DNA of 64,000 nt from Cymbidium sinense (GCA_021442155.1 CM038218.1:64044474-64108473); one strand, 5' to 3'. Counted from the stretch's first letter, positions 11,034-23,794 are shown. Translations and numbers: made by a program. The notes: a model not told the origin generated them from the sequence alone.

Positions 11034-11826
11034 TGCATAGCGAGGCATCATCAATCGTCGACGCCATCATCATAAAGCTTAAATGAATGATTTGGCCTTT
11101 TGTTATAATTTAAGTTATGTATTATTGGGCTTTTATATTTTGTATATGTCTTGAGTTTATATGTATCTATTCTTATGTCATGGCCCATGAGTCATTATTA
11201 TTGGGCTTTTATATGTATGCTATTCTTATGTCATGGCCCATGAGTCATATGGTAGAATATGGAATGAGTAGGTTTGATAATGGTAGGTTTGATGGGTAGG
11301 TTTGATAATGGGTAGTGTAGTTATGATGGTGTTAGTTTGAGTTTGAGTTAGTTTGAGTATTCTTAACTCTCCCTTTCATTCCTATAAATAGGAGACTCGT
11401 AATGCTTTGTACTTGAATTTGGAATGAAAGTTATCTTCTTAAATTTCTTTACTATTCTTTTGTGTGCTTTCCTCTTGAGTGATTGACTACTTGAGTGTGT
11501 GAGTTCACAACCCTTAGAGAAGGACTTCTATGAAGGAACGCATCTCCACAACATGATTGTAGAGGTCGACTTCAACTTATCCCCGCCATCCGGTTACTTT
11601 TAAATCACATGTTAGATCGCTCATAACTTTTCGCTTATTTCTTTGCACTTATAAGATTCAAATCTCTAGTGGTTGACATAACTTTAACTAAGATCTTTTA
11701 ACTTCACTAAATTCATAATATTGTGAATGTGCTCAATAGTAGTGTGCATTTATCATTACTCTTTGTGAGGATTTAAGAATTATCTGTAATAAACATCATA
11801 TCATAAAAGCACTGTGTCCTACATCA
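11034..11826 (+). repeat. 5' LTR of the chromovirus
   Basis: It starts TGCATAGC and ends in CTACATCA, with the same end in the right LTR. It contains CGTCGACGCCATCATCATAA near the start, repeated GGCCCATGAGTCAT blocks, a run of GGTAGGTTTGATAATGG units and a TATA box. The 240 bp after it hold no clear canonical primer-binding site (TTTGGTCGATAAAG follows directly). Confidence 0.88.
11393..11400 (+). promoter_or_regulatory. TATA box in the chromovirus LTR
   Basis: TATAAATA lies about 360 bp into the LTR, followed by GGAGACTCGTAATGC. The same box is present in the right LTR at 16983-16990. It probably marks the U3/R border about 30 bp downstream. Confidence 0.65.
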
Positions 11827-12066
11827 TATTTGGTCGATAAAGTATGTTTCTTTGGGAACATCTTGTTTAGTATTGAGTTTTATTTTTGCATTAGAGTAAT
11901 CTTGCAATTCATTGTTAAAAAAAAATCATACAAAATTTTTATCTAATTAAAGCATTTACTTACTTTTAATCGTGTCTTTGATTTCATTACATTTTTTTTT
12001 AAAAAAAATAAAAATTAAAAAATTAATTAAGTATTTGCTTATATTAATATTTTAAAGAATATCATC

Positions 12067-13300
12067 ATGTCAACTAGTGGTCATAGATATCAAGATCAAT
12101 CCTTAGATGAAAAACATGATTCCTATGAATTTTTACTAGAAAAAATAGAAAAGCTTACCCTTATGCACCAACAAACCTTTAATGAATTCCAAAAAAGATT
12201 TGAAGCCTTAGAACAAAAAGTTGGTAGGCTTACAACACATTCACCAGAAACTAACCCAATCCCAGAACACCAACTTGAAGAGAGAGAAGGTCATCATGTT
12301 GATCCCGTTCCTCTTCCTCTCCCACCTCACCCACATTCTCCTATTAGACCCCGTTATCGCCCTAGGAACAACTTTAATGAATATCCTGAGTTTGATGAGG
12401 TACTTCCTCACCCACCTCATCGAATAGGAAGACAATTAAGACGAGATGAAGGTTATGCTCATCGAACTCCTTATGAGCATTATCCTCGACATTAAGAGCC
12501 ATTACCTAATTTTGTTGCCCCACGCCGCATTACCTTAGAGAACTCATGATGATGTTATTCGTAGGGTTAAAATTGATCCACCTACTTTTGATGGTCGACT
12601 TGATCCTAAAATTTTCTTAGATGGACATGGACCAATATTTTGATTGGATGCCCATGTCGTAAGAAAGACAAGTTCGCTTTTGCGCATGAAACTAACTAGT
12701 CATGCTAAGACTTATTGGGTTAATCTCACGAAAATATCAACGACAGGACAACCACCTATTGCTTCTTGGGATGAAATGAAAGAAATTTTAAAGCAAAAAT
12801 ATGTACCATTAAATTTTCATGATCAACTTATGGATGAAATGACTACGCTTAAACAAGGATCTTTAACTTGAGTATATGACATTGATGAATTGATGACCCG
12901 TTGTGATGTTAGAGAGGATCACCGCACAACAATCTCTAGATTTAGATCCGTTACTTAACTGATATTCGTAATGAAATGATAACTCGAGAAATTTATTCTC
13001 TTGAGGATGCATTTCAGTGGCACTCAAATTGAACAATATCTTAGATCACAACCTTATATCTCACAACTTCATCTACAAACAACTCTCAATCGCGTTAACC
13101 CTCCTACTTTAGTAGTTCCTAAAGGACCCAAGGAAACAAAAGGAAAAGCTTTAGTGGGAACATCTAGCTCAAGACTTCTAGCATTACTTGTTTTACATGT
13201 GGTAAAATTGGTCACTATGCAAGTACTTGTCCTCGTCGAAACTTACACTTAGATTATGAAAATGAGGATCAACAAAATGAAAATAATGATAATCAAATTG
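12067..13300 (+). pseudogene. gag: Chromovirus gag, frameshifted
   Basis: The ATG at 12067 opens 142 residues with a coiled-coil-like charged N-terminus (KIEKLTLMHQQTFNEFQKRF) and a proline-rich part. After a stop near 12493 other frames continue with RVKIDPPTFDGRLDP (about 12570), then the capsid stretch MKLTSHAKTYWVNL and SWDEMKEILKQKYVPLNF (12680-12820), typical of Ty3/gypsy gag. A CCHC zinc knuckle, C-F-T-C-G-K-I-G-H-Y-A-S-T-C, lies near 13180-13240 and would bind element RNA. At least three frame changes or stops disrupt the reading. Confidence 0.85.
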
Positions 13301-13389
13301 CGTTGACCCTTGTGAAGAAGCTAGTGATGCGTAAGATGCATTAGATGAGTCTCATATAGTTATGCAGGTGTTAGCAACCCCAGCTAATA

Positions 13390-13770
13390 ATGATTGAGGC
13401 GACATCAATTTTCCACACTTATTTTAAGAGTGGTGAAAAGACGTGTAAGTTAATCATTGATAGTGGCATGCATGAATGTTATTGCTACCGCTTTAGCTAG
13501 GATGAAGATCACCTGAGACCCACCCACCTTATAAAGTCGGGTAGATAAGACCTCTATCTCTATATCTCAACGCTTGTCTTGTACCCATTCAATTAGGAGA
13601 ATATAGTGATAAAATTTGGTGTGATGTTCTTCCATGGATGTTGCTCATATACTTTTAGGTAGACCTTGGCTTTTGATATGGATGTCACAAATTATATCTA
13701 ATACATATGCTTTTAATTTTCAAGGTAAGAGAATTGTCCTAAACCCATAAGCCAAAGAGGTCACTCCACT
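13390..13770 (+). pseudogene. Chromovirus aspartic protease region, broken
   Basis: Reading across frames gives KTCKLIIDSG near 13440-13475, matching the D-S-G catalytic motif (D-S/T-G) of retroelement proteases. A later segment around 13600-13690 reads CDVLPMDVAHILLGRPWLFD, the conserved flap-to-ILLGRPW block. Frameshifts lie between them. The protease would release gag and pol products. Position between the zinc knuckle and RT is as expected. Confidence 0.75.
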
Positions 13771-14029
13771 TCAACCCCAAAATTCTTCTCCACCCATCGA
13801 AAAAAGAAATCCCTACATATTATTAATAAACGCCAATTTCAACAAGAGATTAATGGGAATATCATTTTGCATTAGTTGTCCTAACCTCTCAAAATCAACC
13901 TTGTGTTAAATCATTCTCATCAAGCACGTGAACTTTTATTGGAATATCAAGATATTTGTCCCAAGAACTTCCTGAGCTTCCCCATTAAGAAGTATCCAAC
14001 ATGCCATAGAGCTAATTCTCGGATCATCA

Positions 14030-15125
14030 CTCCCAAATTTGCCACATTATCGTATGAACCCAAATGAACATGAGAGCTAAAACAACAAGTTGATGATTTA
14101 TTATCAAAAGGGTTTATTAGGGAAAGTTTATCTCACGCAGTGCTCTTCTTACCCCAAAAGATGTTGGGATATGATGGTGATGGCCGTTTTCTAAAATTGA
14201 TCCAAGTGATATCATCAAATTCATGAGAGAAGGTGATGAATGGAAAACCGCATTCATAAAAGATGGTTTGTATGAATGGCTAGTAATGCCTTTGGATTGA
14301 CTAATGCTCCAAGTACATTTATGAGTGATGACTCATATCTTACCCATTCATTGGAAAATTTTAGTTGTGTACTTTGATGATATTTTAATTTTAGTCAAAC
14401 TAAGAGCGATCATGAGAAACATTTATTTACAAATCTTTGAAGTAGAAGAAAGACTATATGTTCACTTAAAAAATGCTCATTTATGACGTCTTCAAGAATC
14501 TTCTTAGATTCATTGTTTCTTGTGATGGCATCTGCCGATCCAAAAAAATTAGTTATTCAAGAGTGGCCTACCCCAACCACAATTCATGGTGTAATGAAGT
14601 TTTCATGGGTTAGCCACATTTTATCGAAGGTTTATTCGTGGATTTAGCACTATTATGGCTGATAACTCAATGTCTTAAAAGGAGACTTTGTTTGGACAAA
14701 GGCTACCGATGCATTCTCTAAAATTAAAGAACTTTTAACAAGTCCACGATATTACAAATGCCAAATTTTAACAAAGTATTTGAGGTATCATGTGATGCTT
14801 CCGAGTTGGTATTGAGGTGTTCTTAAACAAGAAGGTCATCCTATTTCTTTAGTGAAAAATTAAATGAAGGCCAACGATATTCCACATATATGACCTGAGT
14901 GTATGTCTCATCCAAACTTTACGTTATTGGCGACATTATCTTCTTTCAGAGAATTTATACTTTATTCGATCATGAAGCGCTTAAATATCTAAACACCCAA
15001 AAGAAACTTACTCATCATGCAAAATGGGTTCAATTTCTTCAAGAATATACGTTTGTTCTTAAACATAAATCTGGTGTCGAGAACAAGGTTGCAGATGCCT
15101 TAAGTAGAATATGTACATTATTAAA
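14030..15125 (+). pseudogene. pol: Chromovirus reverse transcriptase and RNase H, broken
   Basis: The RT entry block [20 protein letters not shown] is recognisable near 14035-14090, allowing for stops. Then comes [10 protein letters not shown] followed by [20 protein letters not shown] (about 14225-14320) and the catalytic VYFDDILIL at about 14368-14395. The segment that should carry the DLRSGYHQI-type motif is shortened around 14190-14220, so the palm is incomplete. RNase H follows: VSCDASE near 14790, and an open 104-residue frame from 14899 with HAKWVQFLQEYTFVLKHKSG and NKVADALSR, the standard end of the RNase H/connection domain. Confidence 0.85.
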
Positions 15126-15209
15126 TACCATGAGTGTGAAGGTTACTGGATTCGAAAAGGTTAAAGATGATTATCCTAATTGTAAAGATTTTCAAAAAAT
15201 TTTGAATCT

Positions 15210-16300
15210 TTGAAATTTGATGTTTCAATTAATAGTTCAGATTATCAAATACGAGATGACTATCTCTTTCGTGGCACCCAACTATGTATCCCGATTCATC
15301 ACTTCAAATTTTCTTGTTGAGGAAATTCATTCGTGAGGTGTATCCGTCATTTTGGTCGGATAAGACAATAGCTATGATGGAGGATAGTTCTTTTGGCCTA
15401 GTCTTAAGAAAGATGTTGCTCAGACATCATTGCCCAATGTCGCATTTTGCCAAGTAGCAAAAGTGGAAAACAAAATTATGGTCTATACACACCACTCCCA
15501 ATCCCCCACAAACCTTGGGAAGATCTTAGTATGGACTTCATCTTAGGATTACCTCGCACTGTACAACGCTTTGACTCTATTCTAGTAGTTGTTGACCGAT
15601 TCTCTAAAATGGCACACTTCATTCCATGTTATAAGACATCAGATGCCTCACATATAGCGACAATTTTCTTTCGTGAGATAGTTCGCTTACATGGACTACC
15701 TAAGACAATTGTATCTGATCGTGATGTAAGGTTTATTTTTTGGAAAACTTTATGGAAAAAGCTTGGCACAAAACTCTTATTTTCTACTTATCACCCTCAA
15801 ACGGATGGACAAACTAAGTTGTTAATAGAAGCTTAGAAATTTACTTAGTGTCAAGGACCGATCATACTACTAGTTGGGACCTAGTTCTTCCTACTACAGA
15901 GTTTGCTTATAACAGTTCAATTAATAGGTCAACCCATGAGTCCTTTTCATATTGTAACTGGTTATGATCCAAGAAAACCAATTGATCTTGTTGAATTGCT
16001 CGTAACATATAGGTCTAGCATTTGCATCTTCATTTGCACAAAGCATGCATGATTTACATCGTGAAATTCAACAAAACTTACTCGAAGTTATGATAAATAT
16101 AAAGCTAATGTTGATGCACATGACGATATATGTAAAATTTAATGAGGGAGATTTGGTTCTTGTTAAAGTTAGACAGAGATTTCCAACCGGAACTCTTAAG
16201 AAATTAACTCTCAAGAGATCCGTCCTTATAAAGTTGTAAGGAAGATAAATGATAATGCTTATGAAATAGATCTTCCAATGAATGTGGAATTTCTCCAATA
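15210..16300 (+). pseudogene. Chromovirus integrase, catalytic E replaced and frame broken
   Basis: An open stretch at 15447-15836 carries [31 protein letters not shown] and IVSDRDVRF, giving the first two catalytic aspartates. The third motif reads [11 protein letters not shown], with Lys where family members have Glu, and the frame ends soon after at a stop near 15834. Further frames encode EFAYNSSINRSTHESPF (about 15900) and the C-terminal block EGDLVLVKVRQRFPTGTLKKL (about 16145-16205). The integrase would insert element cDNA; this copy could not. Confidence 0.85.
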
Positions 16301-16320
16301 TTTAATGTATCGATTTAACG

Positions 16321-16620
16321 TTGTACCATGGGCAAGCCATGGATGACACTATTCCCTCGCAAATAGATCGACATGCGTTCATACTTCATCATCGACTCTA
16401 TACCATCTCGCCGCTTAAGATCACATCCGGATCAAATTTTAGAAGACCATTATCATCACATCCGATGGAGGCACTCAAAGTTTCTCGTTGGAAAGGTCTT
16501 TCTCCACTTGAAGATTCATGGCTTACATTTGATGAGTTACATCAACTAGACTCACAATTATTACAAGAGTACTTGATTTTCATTCTAGGAGAATCCTTTA
16601 AAGTCGGGAGTACCGATGCG
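16321..16620 (+). pseudogene. Chromodomain-like C-terminus of the integrase
   Basis: An open frame contains MEALKVSRWKGLSPLEDSW followed by LTFDELHQLDSQLLQEYL. The pattern (V-x-W-K-G-L, acidic residue, W, then a helix ending in a leucine-rich segment) matches the chromodomain fused to chromoviral integrases, which steers insertion to marked chromatin. It lies directly upstream of the 3' LTR, and the open frame runs into it. The aromatic cage cannot be checked fully because the start of the domain is degraded. Confidence 0.65.
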
Positions 16621-17424
16621 TGGCATCATCATCACCGTCGACGCCATCATCATAAAGCTTAAATGAATGATTTGGCCTTTTGTTATAATTTAAGTTATGT
16701 ATTATTGGGCTTTTATATTTTGTATATGTCTTGAGTTTATATGTATTGGGCTATTCTTATGTCATGGCCCATGAGTCATTATTATTGGGCTTTTATATGT
16801 ATCTTATTCTTATGTCATGGCCCATGAGTCATTGAAGTAGGTATGGAATGAGTGGTAGGTTTGATAATGGTGGTAGGTTTGATAAGAGTGGTGGTAGGTT
16901 TGATAATGGTGGTGTAGTTATGATGGTGTTAGGTTTGAGTTTGGAGTTAGGTTTGAGTATTCTTAACTCTCCCTTTCATTCCTATAAATAGGGAGACTCT
17001 TGTAATGCTTTGTACTTGAATTTGGAATGAAAGTTATCTTCTTAAATTTCTTTACTATTCTTTTGTGTGCTTTCCTCGAGTGATGACTACTTGAGTGTGT
17101 GAGTTTACAACCCTGAAGGACTTCTAAGGAAGGAACGCGATCTCCACAACGATGACCGCTTTAGAGGTCGACTTCAACTTATCCCCGCCGGTTACTTTTA
17201 AATCGCATGTAGATCGTTCATAACTTTTCGTTATTTCGCACTTATAAGATTCGATCTCTAGTGTGGTTGACATAACTTTAACTAAGATCTTTTAACTTCA
17301 CTAAATTCATAATATTGTGAATGTGCTCAATAGTAGTGTGCATTTATCATTACTCTTTGTGAGGATTTAAGAATTATCGGTGTAATAAACATCATATCAT
17401 AAAAAGCACCTGTGTCCTACATCA
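16617..17424 (+). repeat. 3' LTR of the chromovirus
   Basis: This is a direct repeat of 11034-11826 with the same order of landmarks and the same CTACATCA end. The copy is slightly longer, because several GTG and G insertions relative to the left LTR occur in the GGTAGGTTTGATAATGG cluster. Confidence 0.88.
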
Positions 17425-18290
<866 letters not shown>

Positions 18291-18299
18291 TTCCTACAC

Positions 18300-20790
18300 T
18301 GTTAGGAGTTCTTTGCAAGAGGACTTTGGTTTATTTTAGGAACTATTTTGTATGTGTACTCTCTATACTCTCATGAAAGTACACCCTATTTTCTCATTTT
18401 TTTTCAACTATTGCTGCCTGTTTGGATATAATATGTTTAGTAGATGTCATTACAAACTATTTGGAGGCTGATTGGTTGATTTTTAGGAGTATTTTGCATG
18501 TGTACTCTATGTACTCTCATGAGAGTACACCTTATTTTTCAATTTTTTCAGCTATTAAATCTTATTTGGAGTTAATATATTTATTAGATGCCTTTAGAAG
18601 CAGTTTGGAGACTGATTGGTTGATTTTGAAGGTAGATTTGCTGTTCTATATAATTATCTGAGAGACTATTTTCTTTTTTTTTCATTTTTGGCCTATTTGG
18701 AGAGAATATGTTTAATATATTCCATTACAAGATAAAGGTGATTAGTTTTGGTTTATTTGAATGTGTTTCTATACTCTTATGAGAGTACAGACTATTTTCT
18801 CTCTTTTTTCTAGATTTTTTGGCCTGTTTGGAGAAAATATGTTTAATAGATTCCATTACAAGCTGTTTGGAGCCTGATTGTTAACTTTTTTTTGAGCTAT
18901 TTTGCATGTGTACTATATGTACTCTCTTGAGAGAACAAACTATTTTTTTTATTTTTTTTCTATATTTTTTTGTCTGTTTGGAAAGAATATGTTTACTAGA
19001 TTCTATTAGAAGCCATTTGGAGGATGATTGTTTGATTTTTAGGACTATTTTGTATCTGTACTCTCTATACGCTCATGAGAGTACACCATATTTTCTCATT
19101 TCTTTTCTGCTATTTCTCTCAGTTTGGATATAATATGTTCAATACATGGCTTTACAAGCAATTTGGAGGCTGATTGGTTAGTTTTTAGGACTGTTTTTTA
19201 TGTGTACTCTCTGTACTCTCATGAGAATGCATCTTATTTTTTTAATTTTTTTCAATTGTGGGGCTTGTCATATGTTTACCTTAAGCTAATGTAAGATGTT
19301 TTGAGATGTTTCGTGCAGAATTTGCTGATTTTTTGAGTTATTTTACATGTGTACCTATGTACTCTCGTGAGAGTACACCTCATTTTTTCAAAATGTTTAA
19401 TTATGGGGCTTGCAATTTATTTACCATAACCTATTGGAAGATGTGTGGAGAGGTTTCATGAAGAATTTGCTGGTTTTAGGAGTTATTTCGTTTGTGTACT
19501 CTATGTACTCTTATGAGAGTACACCCCATTTTTTAAATTTTTTCAACTATAGGGCTTGTCATATGTCTAAGATATCCCATTGTAAGATGTTTTCATGAAG
19601 AATTTGCTAGTTTTTGGGGCTATTTTGCAGGTGTACTCTATGTACTCTCATGAGGATACACCCTATTTTTTAAATTTTTTTAATTGTGGGGCTTGTCATA
19701 TGTTTGGTATATCCCATTGTAATCTGTTCGGAGATGTTTCATGAAGAATTTGCTAGTTTTTGGAGTTATTTTGTATGTCTACTATGTGTACTCTCATGAG
19801 AGTACATCCCATTTTTCTAAAATTTTTAATTATGGGCTATGTCATATTTTTATTATATCTCATTGTAATCTGTTTGGAGATATTTCATGAAGAATTTGCT
19901 AGTTTTTGGAGCTATTTTATATGTGTACTCTGTATACTCTCATGAGGGTACATCCCATTTTTCTAAAAATTTTAATTGTGGGGCGTGTCATATGTTTACT
20001 ATATCCCATTGTAATCTGTTTGGAGATGTTTCATGAAGAATTTGCTAATTTTTGAAGCTATTTTGAGTACTATGTGTACTCTTATAAAGGTACACCCCAT
20101 TTTTCTAAAATTTTTAATTATGAGGAGTGTCATATCTTTTCTATATCCCATTATAATCTATTTGGAGATGTTTCATGAAGAATTTGCTAGTTTTTGGAGT
20201 TATTTTGCATGTGTAATTTGTGTACTCTCATGGGGGTACACTCCATTTTTCTAAAATTTTCTGTTGTGGGGCATGTCATATCTTTACTATATCCCATTAT
20301 AATATATTTGGAGATATTTCATGAAGAATTTGCTTAATTTTGGAGCTATTTTGCATGTGTACTCTCATGAGTGTACATTCAATTTTTCTAAATTTTTAAT
20401 TGTGGGGCGTGTCATATGTTTATTATATCCCATTGTAATATATTTGGATATGTTTCATAAAGAATTTGTTAATTTTTAGAGCTGTTTTATATGTGTTCTC
20501 TGTGTACTCTCATCTCATGAGAGTACACCCCATTTTTCTAAAATTTTTAGTTGTGGGGTGTGTCATATGTTTACTATATCCCATTGTAATCTGTTCGGAG
20601 ATATTTCATGGATAATTTTCTTATTTTTGGAGATATTTTGCATGTGTACTCTGTGTACTCTCATGAGAGTACACCCCATTTTTCTAGTTTTTATAATTGT
20701 GGGGCTTGCCATATGTTTTATATATCCCATTGTAAGATGTTTGAAGGTGTTTCATGATGAATTTTCTGGTTTTTGGGGCTATTTTGCATG
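18300..20790 (+). repeat. Left palindrome-unit array, about 16-17 units
   Basis: Units of about 145-150 bp each carry a version of GTACTCTCATGAGAGTAC, an 18-bp perfect palindrome, usually preceded by another GTGTACTCT half. Examples start near 18353, 18500, 18905, 19055, 19201, 19350, 19493, 19630, 19777, 19922, 20210, 20490 and 20643; the copy at 20655-20672 is perfect. Two subtypes occur. Type A, 18300-19240, has TTTGGAGGCTGATTGGTT and GTTTAGTAGAT-like text. Type B, 19250-20790, has GGGGCTTGTCATATGTTTA and CATGAAGAATTTGCTAGTTT. The outer units are A and the inner ones B. Confidence 0.9.
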
Positions 20791-20799
20791 AGACATATT

Positions 20800-21962
20800 T
20801 GTGTTTGAGCAGGTGAATGAGGTAAACGACTGGTGCGATGATGAAGCCGTTATGTCTAATAACCCAAATGTGAGAAACTCCTCGCACCGCTCACAATGAA
20901 AAGGAGGCGATTGTATCAGCGTGATTATGCATATCAAACCTGGTTATGAAGGATCATACTAGTTATTGGCCAAACTGCAAGAAATTAAAATCAAAGGATT
21001 TTTTATGTGCAAAAGCAGGTTAGAAGAAAGCGGTTAATCTAAACTGCTCAATCAAATTCCAGAAAATAGATACAAGGAGTGGTTGTCCGGCCATGATTAG
21101 ATTTTCTATTGATTTATATGGGAATTAGAAGGTTAAAAAATATATAAAAAGTCATAATCATTCATTGGCAAAGCCGGGTGACCTACATCTTCTCGAGATC
21201 ATATGAGATCGCCTTTGAGAATGTTGAAGACAATGATAGAGTCTAATTAGAGCAAGCGATGCTATCTAAGTGAGAAAGTTAGCGACGTGGAGAATATTGG
21301 CTTCACAAAAAGAGATGCTTTCAATTTCATCCATAAAGAGAGAAGATCAAGGATTATGAATGGTGATAGTAATACATTAATACAACTGTTCAAGGAAAGG
21401 CATGGGAGATGAGATGATGTCCAAGCCGATGAGTTAGGTTGGTTTTTTTTGGAGCAATGGCATGTCAAGGATAGAATATGATTGTTTTGGGATGTCATAA
21501 TTTTTATACAAACTATCAATAAATATAATCTTATATGTCCCTTTTGTTGGAGTGAATCATCACCCAAAAATGTCTTATTTGGATTAGCCTTTCTATCGAG
21601 CATACTGAGTCATTTACATGGCTATTCAAAACATTTTCCGCTAATGAGTGACGCATATCCTATAACAATATTCACCGATCAAGATCAAAATGGCGAGCTA
21701 TCAGATACCGCGATACTGCTGCTGTTCGTAAGTTAGACGGTGATTTCAAGAAAAGCTCATTCGAAGAATAGTAATAAGATAGTACAAAGTCTATTCTATA
21801 CATGCATGAGCAAGTGTGACTCATAGGAAGAGTTTGAGCAAGCTTGGTCTACCATTATAAATGAAGGCAGTTTGCATGGTCATGCTTGTTTCTCGAGCTT
21901 TATAAAATTAGATGCAAGTGGTCCACATTCAAAGACTCATTACGTATGGGTATCTTGTCATT
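20800..21962 (+). pseudogene. FAR1-like MULE transposase, 5' half
   Basis: Read across several frames, this encodes a FAR1/FHY3-type transposase. RSGCPAMIRFSI and SHNHSLAKP (about 21070-21180) form the end of the FAR1 DNA-binding region with its Cys/His ligands. VENIGFTKRDAFNFIHKERR and NGDSNTLIQLFKER (21275-21400) follow. Next are FGDVIIF, NKYNLICPF, KNVLFGLAFLS and PITIFTDQDQ (21485-21690), the DDE transposase core with its first two likely catalytic Asp residues (in GDVIIFD-type and TDQDQ positions). The frame KWSTFKDSLRMGILS ends at the junction with the Tat retrotransposon. Stops and frameshifts are numerous. The upstream array provides the element end; no clear start codon was seen. Confidence 0.85.
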
Positions 21963-22079
21963 TGTTGACCTCCATGTGTTACAAAGTAGAGTCAAGCCCA
22001 GTCATTCGATGGACTTGAAAGCAACATCTGTAAATGCATTGGGCGTCACCAAAATGGTCAAATAATTCCGTCAGTGAGC

Positions 22080-23010
22080 GACTTCATCGTGCGTTTAGAA
22101 CATTGAAATCGATCGAATATAAATATTGCAAAATCCGATCAATTGATTAAGTCGAGTTATCAATTCAACACTTATATCAGTCGGAAGGCTGACGATATCT
22201 AGCGATCTGTTCGAAATTGATCATAGCTTCAAAATATTGAAAACTATCAAATGAGACTATTCACGATTAATTCAAATGAGTCTGTGTAAATATCAAATAA
22301 TTAGCAGTGATAGCACGCAAATCGAGGCTAAAATATATCTCTAAAATTGGTTGAAATGATCTCCGATCGATGAACGAACTTCTCCATCATGTTCAGAATA
22401 TCAAAATTGGTCAGGATATAAATATTTCATAATTTAATGATCAACGATCATGCTTTCGAGTTGTCGGCGTTTGCATATATCGAAGAGGAGGCATTAACAG
22501 CCAAAACAACCCATTTGTGAAATTGATCACGCCATTGGCTTTGAAATATTAAAATCTATCAAATGAGACTATCCAGATTTGTGAAGTATGCGAATAATGA
22601 ATAATCGAATGCGGCTAAATCGATAAAATACTGCGTCTCCAAAATTAACTCAAATGACCTCCAATCGATGAACGGACTTTTCCATTGCATTCAGAATGTA
22701 GAAATTGGTCAAAATTTAAATATTGTATAACTTAATGATCGGCCGTAAGCGATATCGAGGTTAGGAGGCACCAACAAGGATCAAATGACCTCCGTTTGTA
22801 AAATTGATCATGTCATTAGCTTTGAAATGTCAAAATCTATCAAATAAGACTGCTCATACTCAATTCGAATAAGTCTGCATGAATGTTGAGCGATCGAAAG
22901 TGACGGCGCATATTTTGAGCTGAAACGGACTCAATTTGACGTCGACTTGAACCAAACGGCCTCCAATCACGAAACGGACTGTGTCATTACGTTCAGAAAA
23001 TCAGAATTAC
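22080..23010 (+). repeat. About 295-bp tandem units in the LTR U3
   Basis: The phrase of the type CAGAATATCAAAATTGGTCA followed by ATAAATATT.CATAA recurs near 22110, 22395 and 22690, with a partial copy near 23000. GAAATTGATCA...ATTGGCTTTGAAATAT recurs between these. The right LTR shows the same units near 37440-38060. Repeated U3 blocks often act as enhancers, but that is not shown here. Confidence 0.75.
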
Positions 23011-23269
23011 CTTATATTGATATATATTGACTGTGCATTTATCAGTGTGAAATCCACATTAAAACTATTTAATCAATTTAAAATTAATTTAAAAATTCTC
23101 TAAATTATCCCCCATGCTCAACTGTTCTCCCCATTTTTTCCATTATTTCTGATTAAAACAAAAAAATGGTTCTCTCCCCATTACTCCTGATTTTTCCTTC
23201 CCACTTTTCTCCTCTCTCCTGCACTCCCTCTCATCGGAAACAAAAAACAAATTTTTGCCCCTCTCAATC

Positions 23270-23740
23270 TCCTCCCCCGGCCGCGAATCCACTACAAATC
23301 CACAACTCGCATTGACCCGCGTCCGCGAGAAACCCGCATTCCGCGCACCATCCCGTCGACGCTTTTTCTGATGTTTCGCAGCCCTCCGCGCGTTCGATCC
23401 CTGCTCCGCGCAATCTGATTCCCAGCGTCCGCTAGAAACCCGCCGCCCACACGTCCCGTGGACCCACTTCCGCGCATCCCAACCCGCTGCATGCACGCAC
23501 TCTGGCCCGCGTGACCCACCACCGCACCGTCTCCGTCGATTTCATTCTCTGTCGCGCGGCCGCCTCCGCGGTCCATCACCGCCGCGCCTGCTCCGTCCGC
23601 AGACTCTGCCCGCTCGCTGCTCATCCTATCCCGGACGCGGCCGTGCCGCCCCATTCCACATGCCAGCCAAGCCCGTCTGGTCTGCTGCACCCACTGCATC
23701 CCACCAGCCCGTCTAGCCCACCTCCTTCCTAATTCCACAG
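23270..23740 (+). other. GC-rich patch inside the LTR
   Basis: A sharply GC-rich stretch, rich in CCCGC, CCGCGC and CGTCC, sits in otherwise AT-rich DNA. The right LTR has the matching patch at about 38385-38745. Open frames run through it on both strands (up to 148 residues, minus strand 23292-23738), but they are Arg/Gly- or Pro/Ser-rich composition products and are not kept in the other LTR. It lies just upstream of a TATA box, so it may belong to the LTR promoter. Confidence 0.6.
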
Positions 23741-23787
23741 CCCACTGTCCAAGCCATTAACCCATCATAGCGTCCTTCCGCATCCCG

Positions 23788-23794
23788 TATATAA
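23788..23794 (+). promoter_or_regulatory. Probable TATA box of the Tat LTR
   Basis: TATATAA is preceded by the GC-rich patch and followed by a 70-80-bp repeat cluster. The matching stretch seems deleted in the right LTR near 38755. Confidence 0.45.

Larger units (their letters stand above)
11034..17424 (+). mobile_element. Ty3/gypsy chromovirus-like LTR retrotransposon (6.4 kb)
   Basis: Direct LTRs at 11034-11826 and about 16617-17424 flank a gag-PR-RT-RNaseH-IN order followed by a chromodomain-like segment, which is diagnostic of plant chromoviruses. Left and right flanks read ATTAC and ATAAC, a target duplication with one mismatch at best. Total length fits the family. The polyprotein is interrupted by many stops and frameshifts. 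The LTRs differ largely by short indels with few substitutions, which suggests either a fairly recent insertion or sequence errors. Confidence 0.9.

Noticed and set aside
18422..20254. Many Leu/Phe/Ile-rich plus-strand frames that look like membrane proteins
   Set aside because: They are translations of the 147-bp units; similar ones occur on the minus strand in the right arrays (42.4-46 kb and 49-50.3 kb).
18300..20790. Regular repeats with palindromic core, superficially CRISPR-like
   Set aside because: Whole units of about 147 bp are repeated, not short repeats with unique spacers; the surroundings are a plant transposon.
23292..23738. 148-residue open frame on the minus strand and overlapping frames on both strands
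   Set aside because: Caused by GC-rich composition; no domain, biased residues, and not conserved in the matching patch of the other LTR.
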